From positions 1 to 37,274 of the forward strand of contig DYKI01000027.1 in NCBI GenBank assembly GCA_020722705.1: 37,274 bases of DNA, in the 5' to 3' direction. This document shows, piece after piece, positions 23,583 to 32,000 of the stretch; the stretch's first letter is position 1, and each line of letters starts with the position of its first letter. The notes under the pieces are model-generated. The model had not been told where the DNA came from. It saw only the letters and a program-made list of their open reading frames with translations, and ran no database searches. The position numbers and the translations under genes are program-made. This DNA comes from Chthonomonas calidirosea. Lineage in GTDB: Bacteria > Armatimonadota > Chthonomonadetes > Chthonomonadales > CAJBBX01.

Positions 23583-25181
23583 ATGTCCAGAATAACGCAA
23601 TCTGTAGGCAAGCGTGAGCGCGACAGAGAGCGCCCGGCGGCGGATCGCATGCGCGTCCCCCCGCTCTCATTGCTCCTCGCGGCCGCCGCGCTTGTATGCA
23701 CCGCCGTGGCACTGCGGCTGCCCGATGCAGCGAGGTTCCCATGGATCATCTGGGTATCTGCCGCGTCCCCCCTGATTGCCCTGTGTGCCGCATCCGCACG
23801 GCAGCGGGGCCGCAGCTCCAGCGGACCGCCCGACGCGCTCGATGCAACCAGTCAGGCGCTGGGGGAGGCGATACGGAACCTCTGGGCCAGTCCGCCAGTG
23901 CGGATATCCGACGTAAGCCAACAGGTGGCTCATCGCGCACAGGATGTCAGGGTGGCCGCGGGCCTTGTCCGAAACCGAGCCGTAGAAATGCTGCAAGAAG
24001 CCGGCGGCAGCGGGCAGCCCAACATTAAGAACGCCAACGCTCTTGAGGTACTCAATAAGGCGCTGCCCATCGTCAAGAAGGCCAACGGTGATCGCCAACG
24101 GCTAAACGCGCAGAAGAACGGCGTCGTCAATGCCGTGGCCTACCTTCGAGCCGCCTATGGCAGTCCGGGCGCCAAGCAGCCGGTACCTGGCCTCGATGCG
24201 GCGACGGACGAGATCAACAGGGTCAAGCGTGGGCTTGATGAAGCTCACCAGAAACTGGAGATCGCACTTAGTGCGAGGTCGTCTGTGCTCGGGAACCCGG
24301 CGCTCAGCCGGTTCGTACGGGGCGGACCCGCCGTCACGGTGGCATCGGACCTGGAGTCCCGCGTCCGCGCAGTCTGCGACTTTGTCCGTGATATGGCACA
24401 GGCGTTCGGCCGCGCAATGAAGGAAGCCGAACAGGATCGGGCGCTGCTGGACGAGGTCGTCACGATGGTGATCCCCGGGACCCCGACGACGAGCCCATCC
24501 TCCAACATCACGGCCCGGGTGTCCAGCGCAAAGAATGCCATCGCCAGCTCACGGCTCCTGTGCGCGGGGCAGCCGCTGCTGAAAGACGCACTCGCCTGCA
24601 CCGACGCCATCATCGCAGCAGTGAATGAGATCGGAGACAAGGCGCTCCCCTACGACCTCAACGATATTGGCACGGACTCTCTCGTTGCGGGCACGAACTG
24701 TGATGAAGCCTTCCTGATTGCTCTCGGCTTGCAGCGCACCGACCTCAGCAACGACGATCAGGTCCGCCGGCAACTGCACTCATGGATACTCGGGCGCTGG
24801 CCGCAGCTATCGAGGTTGCTCGTGATGTGGTCGTACATCAAGACGCGGGACATCCTGGACTTGGTCCCAACAGATGAGCTCGGCATGGTCTCCGCGGCGG
24901 AGGTCCTCCATTGGGCGGTGTTCAGGCTGTGCCGATCCGCCGGCATCGAACCTGCGGAGATCGTGCCCCTGCGCACGATGCTGGATTGGGATCAGCATGA
25001 TCAGCGACCGAGGCTGATGCTGGAGAAAGATCAAACGATCAGAGCAGCCATGAGGCAGCGCAACGAACAGGCGCCGTTACAAGCTGGACTCGTCCTTGAG
25101 GTCATCGAGTGGGGCTACAGGGACAACGGCGGGTTGACAAAGTCAGCCGTGGTGATCCATGACAGTCGGTCTGAACTCTGA
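23583..25181 (+). CDS. Membrane-anchored helical protein, unknown function
   Basis: A 532-residue protein with an ATG at 23583 after a GGGGGAGG SD. A basic N-terminus (about 1-25) is followed by two adjacent transmembrane helices (about 26-45 and 51-70) joined by a short turn, so both ends should be cytosolic. Residues about 80-340 are almost entirely helical with coiled-coil-like stretches (EINRVKRGLDEAHQKLEIAL). The C-terminal 190 residues are mixed, and the last 30 end in beta-like strands. No known domain found. It lies between the two Hsp70-like genes, so a co-chaperone or assembly role is possible, but the sequence does not show one. A small stem just before the start (about 23543-23572) ends in the G-rich SD and may affect translation. 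Confidence 0.7.
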   Translation: MSRITQSVGKRERDRERPAADRMRVPPLSLLLAAAALVCTAVALRLPDAARFPWIIWVSAASPLIALCAASARQRGRSSSGPPDALDATSQALGEAIRNLWASPPVRISDVSQQVAHRAQDVRVAAGLVRNRAVEMLQEAGGSGQPNIKNANALEVLNKALPIVKKANGDRQRLNAQKNGVVNAVAYLRAAYGSPGAKQPVPGLDAATDEINRVKRGLDEAHQKLEIALSARSSVLGNPALSRFVRGGPAVTVASDLESRVRAVCDFVRDMAQAFGRAMKEAEQDRALLDEVVTMVIPGTPTTSPSSNITARVSSAKNAIASSRLLCAGQPLLKDALACTDAIIAAVNEIGDKALPYDLNDIGTDSLVAGTNCDEAFLIALGLQRTDLSNDDQVRRQLHSWILGRWPQLSRLLVMWSYIKTRDILDLVPTDELGMVSAAEVLHWAVFRLCRSAGIEPAEIVPLRTMLDWDQHDQRPRLMLEKDQTIRAAMRQRNEQAPLQAGLVLEVIEWGYRDNGGLTKSAVVIHDSRSEL

Positions 25182-25234
25182 CCGCCTGCTCGTCGTCGTC
25201 TGTGTTTGATACGGAGTAGATAGGGAGACGGTAT

Positions 25235-27826
25235 GTGCGCACCTATCGGCATTCACGCAACACCGCGGCACGGACGCATCGCAGCATTCGGTTGCCGGCT
25301 GTGGGATGTCTCCGGTTCGAGCCTGCCGGCGGCTCCGCCGTCTGCATTCGACCGGGTCTCATGTGCCCGATCAGCAACTGCGACGCGCGCGCCGCTCCCC
25401 ATCACGGGACAATCGCATTTCGTGTGCGGCTTCCGTCTCGGCTCGTTCGGATGCTCCTCTATCGGCAGCTTGAGCTGGAACTGGGCGGCCCGGACTCGCA
25501 TCTCGTCGCGTGGGACGCGCCGTGCGATCCCTCTGCGCCATCAGTGTGCCGACCGACTCTGCGCGACCGCAGCGTCGCCGCCAGTTGGGCAACGATCGCG
25601 AGACGCACAACCTGCATTGAGGTTCAGATACGGTCTGGAGGGCGCAGCGCCATGGTCAGGATAACCACGCCGGCGGGTTCAACTGCAGCTCCCATTGCCC
25701 GGAACTACGAGTGGTTTGTTTCGCTCGACCTCGGCTCCGATTCGATGGCTGCATGGTTCCTGAAAACGAGCGACCCCCGCGACGAAGGCCCCATCAATCT
25801 GCAGGAACATGCCCGGGTGATCAAGGGCGGCGATGTGGCCTACACGGAGTACGCTCCGCGCCTCCGCACGCGCATCAGACTGCGCAACGGGGTCGCGCCG
25901 CCGGGTCCTCTTGATGAAAGCCATGCAGATCTCGAGCTGGTGTCCTGGAATGGCAACCGTGCAGTTCAAGGGGCCGGCTGCCGCAACTGTCTGTTCGATC
26001 TCTTCGACGATCGCGATCCGGCCGGCAACAAGACGGACCCCATGCATCTCCCAAACCCGAAGATAGCCTTCCAGTATGGGGCTGACGGCGTCATGCCCAC
26101 GGCACAATCCAACGGTGTCGGCCCAGTGGAATGTCCGGCGCTGGTCGCGATGCAGCACCTGATCACGCTGGTCACGCGAAATCTTGTGCTTCAGTCGTCG
26201 GTTCTGCGCGACGCTGATCGTAACTCCATACACCTCACGATCAGCATGCCGACGACCTACAGCCCCGAACACGTTCAGCTCATCCGGGACTTCGTGCAGC
26301 GGCATGTGTCGCCTGTCACGGTTGAGGTCATCCGCGAATCGCATGCCGTCGCCTACCACTTCATTGCAGGCCACGAACCGCGAACGAACCGCAGCGAGGG
26401 TTATGCCGGTACGTCCGCATGCTTCGCCGACATTGACAGCGCCCTCGGACCGGCCAACGGCGACCCGACGCGCATCGTGGTTGTTGACGTGGGGCGCGGC
26501 ACAACGGACCTGAGCGTGCTGGAATGGAGCGTTGATGCAACTGGCTGCCGGGTTTGCCGAACCCTGGCCCAAACGGGCAGGGCCTCCGGAGGCAACGCGT
26601 TGACGTCCATCCTCGCCGCGTATTTCGAGGCCAGAGTGCAGACCGTGCGCACGTCTCGCCCCGATCTGTTCGATAACGACAACGGGTTCAGCTTCCTGAC
26701 GGTCCCAACAGGAGCAGTCCCGACCGACAGCCAGTGTCGTGCCGTGGATGCTCTTGCAGCCTACATCGAGGAGGTCAAGCGGAGCCTGGACGAGGAACTG
26801 AGACTTGACGGCAAACCGGGCGGACTGCCGACGGCTCGACAGCGCGACCTGGCCGGCAGAGTGGCATCGTTCATTGTCAGCTTCGACACCATCTACAGAA
26901 ACGTAAGCGGTGCGACTGGGCCGGTTCCGGATCCCGATGAGGCCAAGGAGGTGCTCTGCCGCGCGCTTCAGCTTCCGGTTGGCGTCCCGCTCGATTCCAT
27001 TCCGGACGCCGGAGCCCTGGCAATCCGCAATCTCTGGCGCCGCGTCTTCTCCGGGTTGAGGTTGCAGCGGCAGCCCAGGGCTCCCGACCCGGATGAGCTC
27101 ACGCCGGAGGAGAAGGCAGACCGGGCGTTGCCCCTGCGTGACACCTGTGAGCTGATCCGCCAGTACGTGGAGACGAATGTCCGGATGCAGTTCGAAAACA
27201 CCGAGGCGCAGATCGAGCAGACCACGGGGGAGCGCGATATCTTCCGCGGACGCTGCGCTCTGATCGTCGCCGGCCAGGCCGCTCAGTTCGCACCGCTTCG
27301 CGAAGCGATCCTCCACTTCTGCTGCAGACGCGGCCTGAACAAGAGGTGCATCCGTTTCCTCAGCGGGGCGGATGCCAAACTCGCATGTGCTGCCGGAGCC
27401 ATTGCGGCCATGACGACCCCACATGAGCTGGACAAACCGTGGTTCATCCACGGCACATATGGGATCACGCCTCCGCCGGGTATCGGCGGTGACTTCGTGC
27501 GCATCTCCACAGAGGAACTGAATGGCGATGGCCACACGACCATCGTGGCCGTTCCGGCCCGTGACTACGTCCACCTGATGTATACGCCGCTTCACATATC
27601 GGCAGGGGCCCCTCCGCCCGACCGTGACGACGACACCGTCGTGTTCTGCGCCGACCTGCCCGTACCGACACAATCGTACACGATCGTGTATGACACCGCG
27701 CAGATGGTGCTGGTCGTTACGAGCGACAACGGCACGACCAAGCATGTTCGCTTGGCCACCCTGGGACAGGAGCGCGCGCTCGACATCTGGGATAAGGTGT
27801 GGCCCGAACGCTTGAGGTCGGTGTAG
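25235..27826 (+). CDS. Second Hsp70-like (actin-fold) ATPase
   Basis: 863 residues from the GTG at 25235 (GGGAGA SD upstream). Actin-fold motifs: phosphate 1 FVSLDLGSDSMA (D165), a middle segment SMPTTYSPEHVQLIRDF, phosphate 2 VVVDVGRGTTDLSVLE (D418), and adenosine-type LIVAGQAAQFAPLREAI (about 676-692). No substrate-binding domain or DnaK-like tail. The first 139 residues are Arg/Pro-rich and not recognisable; the ATG at 25652, with GGAGGG upstream, would begin right before the actin fold and is a good alternative start. An ATG two bases ahead (25233) opens a different frame and may be a decoy. No membrane helix, so cytosolic. Probably works with the VWA-Hsp70 fusion two genes upstream. Confidence 0.8.
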   Translation: MRTYRHSRNTAARTHRSIRLPAVGCLRFEPAGGSAVCIRPGLMCPISNCDARAAPHHGTIAFRVRLPSRLVRMLLYRQLELELGGPDSHLVAWDAPCDPSAPSVCRPTLRDRSVAASWATIARRTTCIEVQIRSGGRSAMVRITTPAGSTAAPIARNYEWFVSLDLGSDSMAAWFLKTSDPRDEGPINLQEHARVIKGGDVAYTEYAPRLRTRIRLRNGVAPPGPLDESHADLELVSWNGNRAVQGAGCRNCLFDLFDDRDPAGNKTDPMHLPNPKIAFQYGADGVMPTAQSNGVGPVECPALVAMQHLITLVTRNLVLQSSVLRDADRNSIHLTISMPTTYSPEHVQLIRDFVQRHVSPVTVEVIRESHAVAYHFIAGHEPRTNRSEGYAGTSACFADIDSALGPANGDPTRIVVVDVGRGTTDLSVLEWSVDATGCRVCRTLAQTGRASGGNALTSILAAYFEARVQTVRTSRPDLFDNDNGFSFLTVPTGAVPTDSQCRAVDALAAYIEEVKRSLDEELRLDGKPGGLPTARQRDLAGRVASFIVSFDTIYRNVSGATGPVPDPDEAKEVLCRALQLPVGVPLDSIPDAGALAIRNLWRRVFSGLRLQRQPRAPDPDELTPEEKADRALPLRDTCELIRQYVETNVRMQFENTEAQIEQTTGERDIFRGRCALIVAGQAAQFAPLREAILHFCCRRGLNKRCIRFLSGADAKLACAAGAIAAMTTPHELDKPWFIHGTYGITPPPGIGGDFVRISTEELNGDGHTTIVAVPARDYVHLMYTPLHISAGAPPPDRDDDTVVFCADLPVPTQSYTIVYDTAQMVLVVTSDNGTTKHVRLATLGQERALDIWDKVWPERLRSV

Positions 27827-27851
27827 TGAGCACAGAAAAGGAGCAGGACCC

Positions 27852-29012
27852 ATGAGAGTCACAACAGCGCTTGCTCTGTTCGTTGCGCTGTGGGCGTCCG
27901 CGCCGCTGCGCGCCCGTGCCGAGGAGCCGCCCGTGCTCTACGTGTTTCCGGATCGCGACACCAATCCCACGAGCGCGGTGCTCGTTGTGCGTCGCGACGA
28001 TACGTTTGTGGCCGCCGAAAGGGTTGATGCTTCCAGCAAGTGGCAGATCTCGAAGAACTTCTGGAACGCCGTGGTCCAAGCGGCGCAACAATCACACAAC
28101 GGCGCTACCGCAGAAGCGCTACGTACCGACCTCAAGCTCAAGGATACACAAGAACGTGTCTCGGTTAGGAGCCTTGTCCAGCCCGAGTCGGGGCAGGAGG
28201 TGAATGCCAAGTTGATCACCGTTAGGCGCCTCCTTTTACCCGCTGGTGTCGCAGGCTCTGAATCAGGTGCCCTCGTCAAGAATACGGCCAACACCCCAGA
28301 CACCACTACCAAGTCAGAACCGCCGTCGAGCACTCCCTGCGTCTTCTGGGGCTTGATCGCCTGTGCCTTCGTTCTGAGCGTCGCCGCGGGATACGTGTTC
28401 GTGCAAGACCGCCATGAGCGCGACGCGACGCCCCCCGAACACACCGACATGACAGGCCAAGCCCCGCAGGTTCCTGGCACCGGCCCATCCAGTACTGTGC
28501 CGCCTCCCGATCCAGAGCAACCGCCTGCGAAGTCCCAGAACGGTGACCTCAACGAGACTCCTGTTGCCGCAGCCGCCATCGAGCCGGATCGTCCGGCGTC
28601 TGACGCCGTCAAGGCGATTCTCGAGCTCGGCATGACGCTTCGTTCGGCCGAGGCCTTACAGATGTCCAGGTGGGGCGGGCAGGCGAGCAACATCGCTCTG
28701 CTGGGCATGTGTCTCGAGTGCGCCGTCACCGGTGCCGCGTGGCATGCCGCTCGGGGCAACCTGTCCAATGCGCGTACGTTGTTGGCGGTCGTCGAGACAG
28801 TTGCAACCCAACTGAACTGGGGCGCAGTTTCCAAGCAGTACAACGAGATCACAAGAATGTGTCCGGAGGACGCGGGCGCAGGCGCGCAAGATGCTAGGAG
28901 CGACATCAAGGACCTCTTCGACAAGTTACTTAAGGAACTGGAAGATACGCGACAGGTAAAGCTCAAGCCCTATCGGTTTTGCTCTGATGCCGACCACATC
29001 GGGATCGTGTAG
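27852..29012 (+). CDS. Bitopic protein with signal peptide, unknown function
   Basis: A 386-residue protein. The ATG at 27852 follows AAAAGGAG. The signal peptide core is residues 4-18, with a likely cleavage near ARAE (about 21-24). About 140 extracytoplasmic residues with beta strands (VLYVFPD, AVLVVRRDD, VNAKLITVRRLLL) lead to a transmembrane helix at about 163-184 (CVFWGLIACAFVLSV). A Pro/Thr-rich linker of about 60 residues and a helical cytosolic domain (about 250-386) follow. No known family. Topology matches the VWA-Hsp70 fusion: one domain outside, one inside. It stands just before the wall-synthase fusion, so it may link that enzyme to the cytosolic signalling proteins (inference). 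Confidence 0.7.
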   Translation: MRVTTALALFVALWASAPLRARAEEPPVLYVFPDRDTNPTSAVLVVRRDDTFVAAERVDASSKWQISKNFWNAVVQAAQQSHNGATAEALRTDLKLKDTQERVSVRSLVQPESGQEVNAKLITVRRLLLPAGVAGSESGALVKNTANTPDTTTKSEPPSSTPCVFWGLIACAFVLSVAAGYVFVQDRHERDATPPEHTDMTGQAPQVPGTGPSSTVPPPDPEQPPAKSQNGDLNETPVAAAAIEPDRPASDAVKAILELGMTLRSAEALQMSRWGGQASNIALLGMCLECAVTGAAWHAARGNLSNARTLLAVVETVATQLNWGAVSKQYNEITRMCPEDAGAGAQDARSDIKDLFDKLLKELEDTRQVKLKPYRFCSDADHIGIV

Positions 29013-29021
29013 CTGCGCGCT

Positions 29022-32000
29022 ATGAGGAATCTCCCCGTTCTTCGTATCATCCTCTTCGCCGGGCTGATCATCGGGGTAACCGTCCTCGAGCTGTTGCTCG
29101 GCCTGAAGGCGCTGGGGTGGTGTCTGTTTCTCCTGCTCGCGGCGACGGTCCTCGTTGCCGGAGTCTATCCGCTAGTGCCGCCCAGCGATCAGCGCCGCCT
29201 GCTTATGATCTATAGCGGTGTTGGCTGGGCGGTCCTGACGCTCATGAGCGCGGCCTACATGAGTCCGATCGGGCCGTGGCGCATTCGGGAGCGCGACCGT
29301 GTTCGCATTCAGCACACCGGTTACTTCGTTTCGTCAGCGCGTTCCGGCGAGGCCAAGGTCAGCTTCCGCGGCATACCCTCAACGGACACAGCCGGCGCCA
29401 ACCGTCCCGCCGACGCACACACCCAGTGGATCGGTTTCCGTGACGCCGTGCTCTTCGATGACGAGCATATAACGCTCACGTCGAGGTGTGACGGCGGCAA
29501 GGTCCTATCGTGGCATGCGCAGGCGTTCATGAATCGAACGCCGTTGCGCGTCGGCGATGAGTGTCGCAACATCCCGCCCGAGCGCCAACTGACATCCCAG
29601 CGCGCTCTGCGCATCCAATGGGTTACAGAGGGGGTTCGCAGGTATCTTGCGGTCTCGTGGCCCGGTCCCGATTCCCGAGCCCTGATATATGATCAGGGGA
29701 CGCTGACCCCTGAGGCTGCTTCGGAACTGCAGGGCGGCGTTGAGATCGCAAGACGGGGGCTGCGAGACGGGCAATCGCTGGCGGTTATGCTGCAGGATGC
29801 ATGGCCGGACATAACGCGGAACCGACACGATGTCCCGTATCCTGGTGCGACGTCCGATCCTTCGTTCGCGGATTTCCTTCGCCGTATCACGCTGGTGCGA
29901 CTGCGCCGCGACGATCAAAGCTCCGCCATCGGCATACTGGGCCCCGGCATCAAGTATCCGAACACCGTCGAGGCTGTCTTCATCGGAGATCGGCCGGCGG
30001 CAGAGCAGTCTCGCGAGATAGCGTTCGACATCGCTCCGGGCAAGGACGGGGGACGTCTCGTGCAATGCGGGCTCGGCCAGAGCAACCTGCTGCGCCTTGA
30101 GCTGCCGGCCCGTGTTGAACGCGATCCGGTCTACGGCGATATCCTCCGCATTCGGCGGCGCGAGCGCCGCGTCTGGCCGCTTCCTCCCACCGACAAGCCC
30201 TTTCTGATCGCATCCAGCCCGAATATGCTGTTCGCCGACGGGTACCTTGTAGACACCGGCAATCCGTCTCGCCCTTTCTTGGTGCGTGGTCGGATCACCG
30301 ACGGCTACCGCACCATGCTCGTTGCCGATTCCGCCCCGGTCGGGAGGTCAGGGTCTGCCCGATCCGCGACGCCGTGGCGCGCGGCACCGCTCGGCCAAGA
30401 CATGCTGATCGGCGACCACGCTCAAGGGATATCGCTGCGTGCCGCAACGACCGATTCGGCTGTCAAGTGGAACGTTGCCGCTCTGGTTCTGACAGTGATC
30501 TTCGCCTGCGCCGTCTGGCTGATCTGGTCCAGGATGCCCAAGCCGGGCAACCTGGGGCTGGCTGCCTGCATCGCATGGACAATGGCGGCATCCATACTGA
30601 CCGTGCGCCTGATCATTGCCTACAGGCTCGCGGTCCTGCCGCCCGATGACGCTGATGCTCGCCAGGTGGCCGTCGTATTTGCGTCGCCCCTGATGATCAG
30701 CATATGGGCTCTCGTGGGCGTACCGCTCGCCATGATGCTTGGATTCGCGATCGGATCGAGGGGAGTGTCTGGGAGCCGATCGCGGATCATGATCCCACGT
30801 TGGGCGGCCAGAACGCTCGGAGTGTTGCGCGGCGCTGTACATCATCCCCGGCGGCGGCCACCGCGGCAAGCCCGTCGCCGGACGCCGCCGCTCCTTGGTC
30901 GTATGCGCTCGAGCATCCTGAAATACTGGCAACAAGGCGCATATCTGCTTCCCTTGCTCGTCGTCATCTCCGGCTATACGGTCACGCGCCCCAACGTCAC
31001 GACGAAGATGCTGGGCGTCTCGGCTCTCGCAGCGCTTGCCGCAGCAGGTCCAGAGATCCTGAATCCCCTCGGCAAGCGCTTAAGAGCGTGGACGACGACC
31101 TCGTACGCCGCGTGGATACTGCTGTGCTACGGACTATGGCTGCCGCGAGATCCCGGCTCGATCGTCCAGTTGTTCCCGATTTCCGCCGCGCTCCTGTCGC
31201 TCAGGGCGTTCCGTAGCATTACCTCCAGCAACCCGCGCTGTCCCAAGGGTCTCCTGATGGGGGGGGCGGGATTGCTTACGGTGATGCTGTTCATTGGGCT
31301 GCGGTATGCAGCGGGCACCCTGCCCATACCCTTCCTCCAACGAGTCCTGTCCCCCGCCGGGGATACCGCCGCACTGCGCTTCGTCACGCTCGGTTCCCGC
31401 GTGGCCGAAGCCGAGGGCGACGCATCCGGGCATGCCCTGAGGATGCCGAGCGTGCTTCGGCATTCGAAACAATCGTGGCACATGATGTTGAACATCGCCG
31501 AGGCCCGCTACGCGCCGCGGGGATACGGCGGCGCGCGTGTGGCGCGAGGAGCCATGACTTACGGCACCTCAACGAGCGATCTGGTGTTCAGCACATGGCT
31601 CGCGGTCGAGCATGGCGCCGCCTCGGCCTGTCTGGTGCTTGCCCTTTACGCCATGGTCGGAGCCGGCCTCCTGCTGGCCGTCAACGCCATTCATGAGGAG
31701 CACAGTAATCCGGAGCTGTACACCGCGCCGATTCTCGCCATTGCGCTGTACGTTGTGCTCAACACACTGTATATGGCTGCGGCCAATGTCAACCTCGTTC
31801 CCTTTACGGGGCAGGACATCCCTCTGCTGGGACTCAGGAGCCACGCCGACTGGATCACCTGCGCCATGCTTCTTTGCGGAGCTTGCTGGATGATCGCCCG
31901 TGCCGGCGCGACACCATCCCGTCAGTCCTCATTGTTGCCAATTCTCCACCGCCTGTCGAGCCCGGCGCTTGGCATCATGGCTCTAACGCTGGTCTGGATC

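Noticed and set aside
25679-27862. A 727-codon open frame on the minus strand across the second Hsp70-like gene
   Set aside because: It is antisense to clear actin-fold motifs, has no SD or family features, and long antisense frames are expected in GC-rich genes.
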